Positions 14,962 to 23,158 of a stretch of 64,000 bases of DNA are shown here, one piece after another; position 1 is the stretch's first letter, and each line of letters starts with the position of its first letter. The translations under genes were made by a program, and so were the position numbers. The DNA is taken from NCBI GenBank assembly GCA_023442775.1, contig JAEZXH010000018.1, positions 1 to 64,000 of the forward strand. Reading direction: 5' to 3'. This stretch comes from Bacillota bacterium (GTDB lineage Bacteria; Bacillota; Clostridia; Tissierellales; Peptoniphilaceae). Under the pieces are notes generated by a model. It saw only the letters and a program-made list of their open reading frames with translations. It searched no databases and had not been told where the DNA came from.

Positions 14962-15039
14962 GCCCAAGTGTTGTCCAATGCGAAAACTGTGCCTCTTTTT
15001 TATGATGGAGATACAACCATCAGAAAAAGGAGGAACACC

Positions 15040-16818
15040 ATGTACGGAAGTGGAAACTACGAAGCCTTTGTCCGGCCGCAAAAGGTTTCGGGAAATGACA
15101 AGAAGAAGGCCTACATTGGAGGGACGGGGCTCGCTGCGTTGACAGCGGCGTGTTACCTCGTCCGCGATGCCTACGTCCCAGGAGAAAATATCCATATCTT
15201 TGAAAAAGATAAGCTCCCAGGGGGCGCCTGTGATGGGGCCTACATCGATTCTCTCGGGTTCGTCATGCGCGGGGGACGGGAGATGGACAATCACTTCGAG
15301 GTGATGTGGGATCTCTACCATTCCATTCCCTCCCTAGAACACGAGGGGCAGTCCGTCCTCGACGAATACTACGATCTCAATCGCAAGGACCCGAATTTCT
15401 CCCATTGTCGTGCCACGAAAAACCGTGGAGAAGATGCGGGATTCAACAAGAAATTTGGACTCTCCGACGACGATGCCATGGAGATTATGAAGCTCTTCTT
15501 CGCCTCGGATGAGAGCCTCTATGATAAGTGCATCGATGAGGTCCTCAGTGAGAGTGTTCTCGCCTCGCCATTTTGGCTCTACTGGCGGACCATGTTCGCC
15601 TTTCAAAATTGGCACAGTGCCTTGGAGATGAAGCGGTACTTAAAGCGCTACATTCACCACATCGGAGGTCTTCCCGACTTCTCCGCCCTGCGCTTTACGA
15701 AGTACAACCAGTATGATTCCATGATTCTTCCCATGGTGCGGTACTTAGAAGACCACGGCGTGATCTTCCATTACAACAGCAGCATCGTCGACGTCACCAT
15801 CGAATCCAACGGGGATGAGCTTTGGGCGACACAACTCGAGCTTCTCGTCGAGGGAGAGAAAGAAATCCTCGACCTCGGAAAGGATGATCTCGTATTTCTC
15901 ACCTTAGGGGGCTGCGTAGAAAATACGACACTAGGTGGACAGAACTCCATCGCGCCCATGAATACGACCTTTCGTCCTGGTGGGGGATGGGACCTCTGGA
16001 AGCGCCTTGCGAAGAGAAATCCCCTCTTCGGAAATCCCGACGTCTTTTGCCAAAGCCCCGAGGAGACGAATTGGATGAGTGCCACCGTGGAGACCTTCGA
16101 CGACACCCTCTTCCCCTACATCGAGAAGATTACAAAGAGAAAGCCCTTGACGGGCAAGGTGGTCACAGGGGGCATTGTCACCGTGAAGGACTCGTCGTGG
16201 CTTCTCAGTTGGACCATCAACCGTCAGCCCCAGTGTAAGAATCAACCGGAAGGACACTGTCTCGTCTGGCTCTATGGCCTCTTTTCCGACGTGCCGGGAG
16301 ACTTTGTGAAAAAACCCATGCGCCAGTGTACCGGGAAGGAAATCTGCATGGAGTGGCTCTACCATCTCGGTGTCCCCGTGGAGGAGATTGAAGAGATTGC
16401 GTCTACAAAATGCAACACCGTCCAAGCGATGATGCCCTACATCGACGCCTTTTTCATGCCGCGCACCGACTTCGACCGGCCGAAAGTCATTGTCGACGGG
16501 GCACAAAACTTCGCCTTCCTCGGACAATTTTGTGAGATTGCCCGGGATACCATCTTCACCACGGAATATTCCATGCGCTCGGGGATGGAGGCCGTCTATG
16601 GACTCTGTCATGTGCCCCGGGCCGTTCCCGAAGTGTGGGGGAGTACCTACGACATTCGCGACCTCTTAGACGCCACGGTGAAACTCCGCGATGGACGAAA
16701 TCTTTCGAGTCTGCGCCTTGGATTCTTAGAACGCCTCGGCATGAAGTTTGCCCTGGAGAAGATTCACGGCACTGACATCGAAAAACTTCTCCTCACCTAC
16801 GGCCTCATCAAGGAATAA
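15040..16818 (+). CDS. ohyA: Oleate hydratase (myosin-cross-reactive antigen family)
   Basis: 592 residues, usual length for the family. Adds water to cis-9 double bonds of unsaturated fatty acids, giving 10-hydroxy acids; it detoxifies antimicrobial oleate and needs FAD as structural cofactor. The FAD-binding motif YIGGTGLAALTAACYLVRD lies near residues 24-42. MRGGREMDNHFE contains the catalytic Glu region. YWRTMFAFQNWHSALEMKRY and CEIARDTIFTTEYSMRSGMEA are family signatures. Start ATG 15040 has AAAGGAGG seven bases upstream; the frame runs further 5' but without a site. Likely regulated by the adjacent TetR protein. Confidence 0.96.
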   Translation: MYGSGNYEAFVRPQKVSGNDKKKAYIGGTGLAALTAACYLVRDAYVPGENIHIFEKDKLPGGACDGAYIDSLGFVMRGGREMDNHFEVMWDLYHSIPSLEHEGQSVLDEYYDLNRKDPNFSHCRATKNRGEDAGFNKKFGLSDDDAMEIMKLFFASDESLYDKCIDEVLSESVLASPFWLYWRTMFAFQNWHSALEMKRYLKRYIHHIGGLPDFSALRFTKYNQYDSMILPMVRYLEDHGVIFHYNSSIVDVTIESNGDELWATQLELLVEGEKEILDLGKDDLVFLTLGGCVENTTLGGQNSIAPMNTTFRPGGGWDLWKRLAKRNPLFGNPDVFCQSPEETNWMSATVETFDDTLFPYIEKITKRKPLTGKVVTGGIVTVKDSSWLLSWTINRQPQCKNQPEGHCLVWLYGLFSDVPGDFVKKPMRQCTGKEICMEWLYHLGVPVEEIEEIASTKCNTVQAMMPYIDAFFMPRTDFDRPKVIVDGAQNFAFLGQFCEIARDTIFTTEYSMRSGMEAVYGLCHVPRAVPEVWGSTYDIRDLLDATVKLRDGRNLSSLRLGFLERLGMKFALEKIHGTDIEKLLLTYGLIKE

Positions 16819-16846
16819 AAAAGCGCCCTCTAGGGGCGTTTTTTTT
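16812..16846 (+). terminator. Bidirectional terminator between ohyA and larB
   Basis: CGCCC and GGGCG stem around a short loop, flanked by an A-run on one side and eight T on the other. Serves both converging genes. Confidence 0.85.
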
Positions 16847-17579
16847 CGTTGAGGATGCGCAGCGCCATTTGAGCGGCGCCAAAACCATTGTCGATGTTCA
16901 CCACTGCTGAACCTGCGGCGCAGGAGTTGAGCATGGCGAGGAGGGCAGCGAGACCCTGAAAGGATGCTCCATAGCCCACAGAGGTGGGAATTCCAATGAC
17001 GGGGGCCTTGACGAGGCCGGTGACCACCGAGAGGAGAGCCCCCTCCATGCCGGCGACGACGAGGATGACCTTCGCCTCTTGGAGGGCCTTTTCTTGAGAG
17101 AGAAGACGATGCAGCCCCGCAACGCCGACGTCGTAGAGACGCTTTGGAGAAATCCCGTGGGCCTCTAAAGTGAGGGCAGCTTCCTCTGCAATGCCTCGAT
17201 CACTGGTCCCGGCGGCGCAGATGAGAACTCCCTCTTCCCGCGTCTTGGGAAGCGCACCAAGGGTGAGGAGTTCGGCGCGATGGTGATACTGGGCTCCTTC
17301 TAGGGGAAGAAGAGCCTCGTACTTTTCTTGGGAGAGTTTTGTCACGAGGACGGGAAATTCCCGGCCTTGAAGGCCTTCGAGGATGGTGCGAAGTTCCTCG
17401 ACGGATTTTTCCTTCCCGTAGATGACTTCAGGAAATCCCGTGCGCTCCTCTCGAGAGAGGTCAAACTTTGCGACCCCAAGATCCAGGGTCCGCTTTTCTT
17501 CGAGGAGAGCGACGAGGGTCTCGTCCGAGAGGGCCCCCGATGCGAGGGCCTCTTGAATGAGATCCTTGAGATCATTCAT
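16830..17579 (-). CDS. larB: LarB, nickel-pincer cofactor biosynthesis carboxylase
   Basis: 249 residues. LarB carboxylates nicotinic acid adenine dinucleotide in the first step of the nickel-pincer nucleotide cofactor used by lactate racemase and related enzymes. The C-terminal two thirds are PurE-like: ICAAGTSDRGIAEEAALTLE, DVGVAGLHRLL, VVAGMEGALLSVVTGL, PVIGIPTSVGYG. The LNSCAAGSAVVNIDNGFGAA end contains the Cys expected to take part in catalysis. Start ATG 17579 is preferred (GAGG six bases upstream, 8-base overlap with the permease gene); an upstream start at 17609 is possible. larC and larE are not in the window. Confidence 0.9.
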   Translation of the reverse strand: MNDLKDLIQEALASGALSDETLVALLEEKRTLDLGVAKFDLSREERTGFPEVIYGKEKSVEELRTILEGLQGREFPVLVTKLSQEKYEALLPLEGAQYHHRAELLTLGALPKTREEGVLICAAGTSDRGIAEEAALTLEAHGISPKRLYDVGVAGLHRLLSQEKALQEAKVILVVAGMEGALLSVVTGLVKAPVIGIPTSVGYGASFQGLAALLAMLNSCAAGSAVVNIDNGFGAAQMALRILNEKKRP

Positions 17580-18909
17580 GGCGCGCCTCAAGGGAAGCCC
17601 CGAGGGCAAAGGTCAGGGCGCAGAAGATGAGAAACGCTGCAATGTAGCCCGGGCTCGAGAGGAGACCTCCAAGAATCATGAGAATTGCTGCAAAGGTGGC
17701 GAAAATCGGGGAGACGACGCCGAGGAAGGTGCTCTTCAATTCCCCTTTTCGGTAGAGACCGAAAATCTTGATGTAGAGGAGAATGTAGGTGGCATAGGAG
17801 AAGACGATGGCAATCTCGCTGATGTCACGCCCTCCAAGGAGATTGAAGCGGATGGTGATGAAGTGGACCACGTACCAGAACAGGCAGATGCCCAGATAGG
17901 CCATGGAGGAGGGAATGCTAATCTGAAGGGTGGGGTGGAGTTTTCCCACAGAGGGAGGGAAGATCATCCCCTTTTCCGCAAGGGCCTGGGGCATGCGGAT
18001 GCCCCCCAAGATGAGGCCGTTGACCACGCCCAAGACGGAGACGATGACAATGGCCACCATGACCCGTCCGCCCACGGGGCCGAGGAGGTGGGTAAAGACC
18101 GCATCCACCGTCTTGTCGCCCATGGTGAGGACGTAGCTCTCCCCGGCGATGCGCACGATGCCCGTAAAGTAAAGGACGTAGCACAGGAGAATAAAGAGGG
18201 GCGCAAGGACCAGGGCGCGGGGCACGTTCTTGTGAGGATTGCGCACCTCGGGGGCAATGGCGGTAGCGATGATCCAGCCGTCATAGGAGAAGGCCATGGG
18301 TGCAAGGCCCGTGAGCCAATGGAGTCCCACGCTCTGAGGATGGACGGGAGTCACTCCTGCAGGAAGGGCAATGCGCTCTGCGGCAAAGATTCCCGCCAAG
18401 GCGATGAAGAAGAGGGGAATGAGCTTGACGATGGTGGAGAGGTTTTGGAAGAGTCCCCCACCTCTGCGGCTCACCGTGTTCATGAGAATAAAGAGGACGA
18501 GATAGACGGCTCCAAGAAGCATTTGACCGAGAAGGGTCACTTCCTTCCCGAGGAGCATCCAGGTGTAAATCGCAGCAACCCAGGAGACGACCACGGTAAT
18601 CGTGGGGTAGTAGACAAAGGTCTGGAAGAGGCCAAACCCGCTGCCCATGGGATGGGAGTAGAGCTCGGTAAAATAACTCACCGCCCCGCCACTATCTGCG
18701 GTGCGGGTTGCGAGCTGGCTGAGAGTGAGACTTCCAAAGATGATGCCCATGGCGCCTAAGATGAGGACGAGAAGGCCGAGTTGGAAATTGCCTCCCGTGG
18801 CACTTAGGATATCATCGGATTTGAAAAAGATGCCCGACCCGATGACGATGCCGACGATCATCGTAATCGTCGTCATCAGACCATAGGCCTGGCGCGATGT
18901 ATGTTTCAT
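17572..18909 (-). CDS. APC-superfamily amino-acid permease
   Basis: 445 residues and about 12 membrane segments, a cytoplasmic-membrane amino-acid transporter. The first helix carries the APC signature GIVIGSGIFFKSDDIL; FSYDGWIIATAIAPEVRNPHKNVPRAL is the conserved loop after helix 6. It most resembles the LAT/SteT-like exchanger branch; substrate not deducible. Start ATG 18909 is chosen for GGAAAGGA upstream; the in-frame ATG at 18936 has no ribosome binding site. Cotranscribed with larB by overlap. The pairing is unexplained. Confidence 0.85.
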   Translation of the reverse strand: MKHTSRQAYGLMTTITMIVGIVIGSGIFFKSDDILSATGGNFQLGLLVLILGAMGIIFGSLTLSQLATRTADSGGAVSYFTELYSHPMGSGFGLFQTFVYYPTITVVVSWVAAIYTWMLLGKEVTLLGQMLLGAVYLVLFILMNTVSRRGGGLFQNLSTIVKLIPLFFIALAGIFAAERIALPAGVTPVHPQSVGLHWLTGLAPMAFSYDGWIIATAIAPEVRNPHKNVPRALVLAPLFILLCYVLYFTGIVRIAGESYVLTMGDKTVDAVFTHLLGPVGGRVMVAIVIVSVLGVVNGLILGGIRMPQALAEKGMIFPPSVGKLHPTLQISIPSSMAYLGICLFWYVVHFITIRFNLLGGRDISEIAIVFSYATYILLYIKIFGLYRKGELKSTFLGVVSPIFATFAAILMILGGLLSSPGYIAAFLIFCALTFALGASLEARHE

Positions 18910-18961
18910 TGATTGAGGAATCCTTTCCGTCGTCATGAGGACAGATGAGTCGTACCCTACT

Positions 18962-18967
18962 ATTATA
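18962..18967 (-). promoter_or_regulatory. -10 element of permease-larB
   Basis: TATAAT on the minus strand, 53 bases upstream of the permease start. No good -35 hexamer seen. The rest of 18910-19072 is a divergent intergenic region with nothing else recognised. Confidence 0.45.
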
Positions 18968-19072
18968 CAGAGGTTTCCTGTGAAAAATTTCCTAACGAGG
19001 AAAAAATAGGGAAAAATTTTAGAGAGGCACCATCGCGCCGACTTGGCGAATCTGGCGGGAGGCGGGGTGGGA

Positions 19073-19081
19073 TGGTATAAT
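19073..19081 (+). promoter_or_regulatory. Extended -10 promoter of the murB block
   Basis: TGG-TATAAT, 29 bases before murB. Confidence 0.65.
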
Positions 19082-19110
19082 AAAATGAGAATTTTTAAGG
19101 GGGAAACACC

Positions 19111-20046
19111 ATGGATTGGCAAGAGAGATTGGCAGGGATTGGGGTCGAGATTGAAGAGCACGTCCCCATCCGCGACCTGACGAGTTTTCGGCTAGGAGGA
19201 CCTGCGGCGGTCGTCCTGCGTCCCGAGAGTGAAGAGGCCCTCGTCGCGACGATTTCACGTCTCAAAGAGGAGGAAGTCCCTTTTCACATCCTCGGAAAGG
19301 GCACGAATGTGGTCTACGCCGACGAGGGATTCGACGGGGCACTGGTCCTACTTCGAGACAATTTTCAAGACATTCGCGTCGAGGGTCACGCCGTCTACGC
19401 ACAGGCGGGGGCAAGTCTACGGAAGGTCGCCGAGGCAGCTCTTGACGCTTCGTTGGAGGGGCTCGCCTTTGCCCATGGGATTCCCGGAGCCGTCGGGGGA
19501 GCGGTGACCATGAATGCGGGGGCCTATGGCGGGGAAATGAAGGACGTCATCGAAGAGGTTCGCGTCCTCACCCACGACGGGGAAGTGAAGACATTCTCTG
19601 GGGAAGAGATGCATTTTCGCTACAGGAGAAGCCGGGTCGAAGACGATGGCCTCATTGTCATTGAGGCGAAATTTTCCCTCCAACCAGGAGATCCGGTGAA
19701 GATTCGTGAAGACATGGAAGATCTCTGGCAGCGGCGCGTGGATAAACAACCTCTGGAGTACGCCAGTGCCGGCTCCACCTTCAAGCGGCCCGAAGGCTAT
19801 TTTGCAGGAAAACTCATCGATGACGCGGGACTTCGTGGCCTGCGGTACCACGATGCCCAAGTCAGCGAGAAACACTGTGGCTTCATCATCAATCGCGGCC
19901 ATGCAACCACCGAGGAGGTGGTCCACCTCATCGAAACCGTGCGAAAGATTGTCTACGACGCTTCTGGCGTCCTCTTGGAACCTGAAGTGAAGGTCTTGGG
20001 GAAAGGAGCGAAACCCTCATGGAGTTGTGGATCATCACAGGATTAA
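19111..20046 (+). CDS. murB: UDP-N-acetylenolpyruvoylglucosamine reductase
   Basis: 311 residues, cytosolic flavoenzyme. Reduces the enolpyruvyl group to make UDP-MurNAc, second step of peptidoglycan precursor synthesis. FAD-binding segments: LTSFRLGGPAAVVLRP, ILGKGTNVVYADEGF and AFAHGIPGAVGGAVTMNAGAYGG. Catalytic region YASAGSTFKRPEGYFAGKLI includes the proton-donating Ser and is typical of the shorter type II enzymes; EVKVLG is the usual end. A further ~14 residues extend past it into the rapZ start (28-base overlap). Confidence 0.96.
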   Translation: MDWQERLAGIGVEIEEHVPIRDLTSFRLGGPAAVVLRPESEEALVATISRLKEEEVPFHILGKGTNVVYADEGFDGALVLLRDNFQDIRVEGHAVYAQAGASLRKVAEAALDASLEGLAFAHGIPGAVGGAVTMNAGAYGGEMKDVIEEVRVLTHDGEVKTFSGEEMHFRYRRSRVEDDGLIVIEAKFSLQPGDPVKIREDMEDLWQRRVDKQPLEYASAGSTFKRPEGYFAGKLIDDAGLRGLRYHDAQVSEKHCGFIINRGHATTEEVVHLIETVRKIVYDASGVLLEPEVKVLGKGAKPSWSCGSSQD

Positions 20047-20867
20047 GCGGAGCGGGGAAGACTCAGGCACTGGACATCCTTGAAGACCTGGGGTATTTTG
20101 CCATGGACAATGTCCCTCCGGCTCTCTTGATGAAATTCGTAGAACTCTCCTTGGAGGCGAAGGGTCTCTCGAAGGTGGCTGCGGTGGTGGATTTGCGAAG
20201 CGGCCCCTTCTTCAAGGAACTTCGGGATACCTTAAGAAATCTTCGGGCACTTCAGATCCCGGTAAAACTCCTCTTTCTCGATGCCACAGAGGAGGTCATC
20301 GTCTCCCGCTACAAAGAACGCCGCCGGCCGCACCCCCTCGCCGACTCCATCACGGAAGGGGTGGCCAAGGAGAGAAGCCTTCTAGAGGAGATGCGCATCA
20401 ATGCCGATGTCATCATCGACACCTCCTTCATGAGTCCCTCGGAGCTGCGAAGTCGCATCGAGGAGACCATGGGGGAGAAGGAGACGACGGCCCTTCGATG
20501 GAACATCGTGAGTTTTGGGTTCAAACACGGCATCTTAAAGGATGCGGATCTCGTGATGGACGTGCGCTTTTTACCAAATCCCTACTACATCGAGGAGCTC
20601 AAACACACCAACGGCCTCTGTGAAGAGACCTCAGATTACGTCCTCAGGTGGCCCCAGAGTCGCGAGTTTTTAAGCCGGATGATGGACATGATCGATTTCC
20701 TCTCGCCCTACTATTACGCCGAAGGGAAACGGCAACTCGTCCTAGGTATTGGATGCACGGGAGGATGTCATCGCAGTGTGGCCATCGCCGAGGAGTTGGG
20801 GCGGCAGTGTCGAGAACGAGGCCACGCCGTGACGGTGCGCCACCGAGAAATTGGAGCGAAGTCGTGA
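20019..20867 (+). CDS. rapZ: RapZ-family nucleotide-binding protein
   Basis: 282 residues. P-loop ITGLSGAGKTQALDILEDLG near residues 6-25, YFAMDNVPPALL, LFLDATEEVIVSRYKERRRPHPL, and the C-terminal LVLGIGCTGGCHRSVAIAEEL characteristic of RapZ/YvcJ. In E. coli RapZ guides RNase E to GlmZ; in Bacillota YvcJ hydrolyses GTP and its pathway is less clear. Start ATG lies within murB; the stop overlaps the yvcK start (GTGA). Confidence 0.95.
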   Translation: MELWIITGLSGAGKTQALDILEDLGYFAMDNVPPALLMKFVELSLEAKGLSKVAAVVDLRSGPFFKELRDTLRNLRALQIPVKLLFLDATEEVIVSRYKERRRPHPLADSITEGVAKERSLLEEMRINADVIIDTSFMSPSELRSRIEETMGEKETTALRWNIVSFGFKHGILKDADLVMDVRFLPNPYYIEELKHTNGLCEETSDYVLRWPQSREFLSRMMDMIDFLSPYYYAEGKRQLVLGIGCTGGCHRSVAIAEELGRQCRERGHAVTVRHREIGAKS

Positions 20868-21847
20868 GCCGCATTGTCGTCGTTGGAGGGGGCACGGGAA
20901 TTAGTCAGCTCCTGGAGGCTTTGAAGGAAGATTGGGAGGAGATCTTCGCCATTGTCGCCATGACCGACGACGGAGGGGGAAGTGGGGTTCTTCGGAAGTG
21001 GTGGGGCGCTCTTCCCTTGGGAGATGTGCGCAACTGTATGGCGGCCCTCGCGGACTCGAAGACGATGCGCGACCTCATTCAGTATCGCTTCACCGAGAGC
21101 GCCCTCGAAGGGCAAAGCCTTGGGAATCTCCTGCTCTTTGTCCTCTCTGAGATTACGGGTTCCGTCGAGGAATCGGTGAAGGCCCTCTCTGAGATTTTGC
21201 GCCTCCAAGGGGAGATTCTCCCCGTGACCTACGAGGCGGTCCACCTCGTGGCAGATTTTGAGAACGGGGACAAGTGCATCGGGGAGTCCCGTATCCCCAT
21301 CGCCTGTGAGAGACTTCAGACGAGGATTCGCCGCATGGGGCTCTTTCCTCGGCCTCCACAGATGAACCCCAGGTGCAAAGAGGTCATTGAAGGGGCGGAC
21401 GTCATCGTCCTTGGGCCGGGGAGTCTCTTCACTTCCATCATCCCAAATCTTCTCGTCGAGGGGATGAAGGAGACACTCGAAAAGTCCGATGCGCCTATGT
21501 TCTTGGTGGTCAACGCCATGACCCAGCGAGGAGAGACCCAGGGCTTTGGGGTGAGAGAACACCTGGATGCGGTGGAAGAGGTCTTGGGAAGAGGAGCCGT
21601 GGATGGGCTTCTCATCAACGACACCATCCCCCCAGAGGATTGTCTTCGTCTCTATGAAGAAAAAGAGTCTTCCCACCTCGTCCGTCTCACAGAGAGGGAG
21701 CGAGATGAGTTGCTGGCGGAGAAACGCATTCTACTGTGTGGAGATTTTCTCAAGGACCAAAATTTTTTGATTCGCCACGATGGTGAAAAGATTTCTAAGG
21801 CTTTTCTCCAATGGTGTAAAGATGCTTTACAATGCAAGAAGAACTAG
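20864..21847 (+). CDS. yvcK: YvcK/CofD-like gluconeogenesis factor
   Basis: 327 residues. CofD-like Rossmann protein: VVVGGGTGISQLLEALK at the N-terminus, MTDDGGGSGVLRKWWG, LPLGDVRNCMAAL and VLGPGSLFTSIIPNLLVEG. In B. subtilis it binds UDP-GlcNAc and is needed for cell shape on gluconeogenic carbon. The GTG start at 20864 is fixed by the N-terminal Rossmann motif, by GGAG upstream and by the 4-base overlap with rapZ; a long upstream extension of the frame overlaps rapZ and is not credible. Confidence 0.95.
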   Translation: MSRIVVVGGGTGISQLLEALKEDWEEIFAIVAMTDDGGGSGVLRKWWGALPLGDVRNCMAALADSKTMRDLIQYRFTESALEGQSLGNLLLFVLSEITGSVEESVKALSEILRLQGEILPVTYEAVHLVADFENGDKCIGESRIPIACERLQTRIRRMGLFPRPPQMNPRCKEVIEGADVIVLGPGSLFTSIIPNLLVEGMKETLEKSDAPMFLVVNAMTQRGETQGFGVREHLDAVEEVLGRGAVDGLLINDTIPPEDCLRLYEEKESSHLVRLTERERDELLAEKRILLCGDFLKDQNFLIRHDGEKISKAFLQWCKDALQCKKN

Positions 21848-21855
21848 GTTATAAT
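21826..21855 (+). promoter_or_regulatory. Promoter of whiA-HPr
   Basis: TTTACA, 18-base spacer, TATAAT, overlapping the yvcK end. Gives whiA and the HPr gene their own transcription start inside the block. Confidence 0.75.
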
Positions 21856-21896
21856 GGGAATGTGAACATTTTCTCAAAATGTTTGGAGGTGATGCG

Positions 21897-22823
21897 GTGA
21901 GCTTTTCTTCCACGATCAAGAACGAACTCGCACGCATTGCCGTGGTCCAATTTGACGAGGTTCTCGCAGAACTGGCGGGGCTTGTCCGCATGTGTGGGCG
22001 CATTCACTGGGCGGGAAGTGGACGGCTTTCTCTGTCGCTGACCACTGAAAATGCTGGTGTTGCGCGACGAATCTTCACCTTTGTGAAAAGGTCCTACACC
22101 GAGGACGTCACCGTCTCCATGGCCAAGAACTTCAAGCGAAAGAGGATGACGAGTTACCACATCGAGATTCCCGACAGGGAGAGTGCTTTGGCACTCCTTA
22201 ACGATGTGGAGTTTATCCATAATGAAAACGTATTTATGCCCGTCTACCCGGTCTCGGAGATGTTCATCAAAGACGACGGGATGCGACGAGCCTACATACG
22301 CGGCTCTTTTCTTGGAGCGGGTAGCGTCTCAAATCCTGAAAGGTCCTACCACTTGGAGTTCGTCTGTGAACGAGAAGACCATGCAAAGGACTTGGCCCAG
22401 ATGATTGCCAGCTATGGTCTTCGGCCAAAACAGACCCTGCGCAAGGAACAACACATCGTCTACTTTAAGGACGCCGAACAGATTTCGGATATGCTCTCTC
22501 TCTTAGGTGCCCATCAAGGGGTACTCAAATTTGAGGACATTCGGGTCGTGAAGGATATGCGCAATCGCATCAATCGTCAAGTCAATTGTGAGACGGCAAA
22601 CCTCACAAAGACCGTCGATGCAGCGATGCGCCAGATTCGAGCAATTGAGGCTCTCAAGAAGGCGGGGAGGCTCCCCCTCGAGCTGGAAGAGGTGGCGAAT
22701 CTGCGCATCCGTTATCCAGATGCCAGTCTCAAGGAGATTGGGCAGCTGTTGGACCCGCCTCTTGGGAAGAGTGGGATCAATCATAGATTAAAAAAGATCG
22801 AGGAACTTGCGAAGAAACTATGA
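21897..22823 (+). CDS. whiA: WhiA, LAGLIDADG-like/HTH DNA-binding protein
   Basis: 308 residues. N-terminal homing-endonuclease-like halves without catalytic acids (FSSTIKNELARI, AELAGLVRMCGRIHW, RAYIRGSFLGAGSVSNPERS, YHLEF) and a C-terminal helix-turn-helix (RIRYPDASLKEIGQLLDPPL, KSGINHRLKKIEELA). Links cell division and chromosome segregation in Bacillota; a sporulation regulator in Streptomyces. GTG 21897 is taken as start because GGAGGTGAT precedes it by seven bases; ATG 21879 has no site. Confidence 0.95.
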   Translation: MSFSSTIKNELARIAVVQFDEVLAELAGLVRMCGRIHWAGSGRLSLSLTTENAGVARRIFTFVKRSYTEDVTVSMAKNFKRKRMTSYHIEIPDRESALALLNDVEFIHNENVFMPVYPVSEMFIKDDGMRRAYIRGSFLGAGSVSNPERSYHLEFVCEREDHAKDLAQMIASYGLRPKQTLRKEQHIVYFKDAEQISDMLSLLGAHQGVLKFEDIRVVKDMRNRINRQVNCETANLTKTVDAAMRQIRAIEALKKAGRLPLELEEVANLRIRYPDASLKEIGQLLDPPLGKSGINHRLKKIEELAKKL

Positions 22824-22833
22824 GGTGAGCATC

Positions 22834-23100
22834 ATGACACAAGCATCAGTCGTCCTACGAAACGAAGAGGGCTTACACGCCCGGGCTGCGGCAGCTTTTG
22901 TGCGGGCGGCCAACCGTTTCACCTCGGACATTACCCTCAAGGCCGATGGAGAAGAGGTCAATGGCAAGAGCATCATCGGCATCATGAGCCTTGGCGCCTT
23001 TTCTGGGGAAACCATTGAAATTGCCACCGAGGGAGACGACGAGGAAGAGGCCTTGAAGGCTCTGGTGGGACTCGTCGAAGACGGTTTTCGTGAAAATTAA
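22834..23100 (+). CDS. ptsH: Phosphocarrier protein HPr
   Basis: 88 residues. Carries phosphate from enzyme I to sugar-specific PTS permeases. His15 lies in EEGLHARAAA and Ser46 in NGKSIIGIM, the site of HPr kinase, so catalytic and catabolite-control functions are both possible and this is not a Crh-like protein lacking His15. ATG 22834 has GAGGTGA upstream. It sits apart from enzyme I, in the conserved whiA-HPr-dnaE arrangement. Confidence 0.95.
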   Translation: MTQASVVLRNEEGLHARAAAAFVRAANRFTSDITLKADGEEVNGKSIIGIMSLGAFSGETIEIATEGDDEEEALKALVGLVEDGFREN

Positions 23101-23106
23101 CGAGAG

Positions 23107-23142
23107 AAGAGTTTTAATGGGGCGCCGTTAAAACTCTTTTTG
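23107..23142 (+). terminator. Terminator between HPr and dnaE
   Basis: AAGAGTTTTAA paired with TTAAAACTCTT around a ten-base loop, then T-run. It ends 17 bases before the dnaE start. Confidence 0.85.
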
Positions 23143-23158
23143 ATTGAAGGGAGTGCTT

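Noticed and set aside
15310..17000. Long open frames antisense to ohyA, hemB, gatB, ftsX, uvrB and other genes
   Set aside because: They mirror GC-rich codon patterns of the real genes, lack ribosome binding sites and give low-complexity or non-family proteins.
17557..18759. 400-residue plus-strand frame over larB and the permease
   Set aside because: Composition is Asp/Glu/His/Gly-rich and repetitive, as expected for the antisense of membrane helices.
20648..20863. A longer N-terminus for yvcK
   Set aside because: The 72 extra codons overlap rapZ, are Arg-rich and unlike the family; GTG 20864 begins the Rossmann motif.
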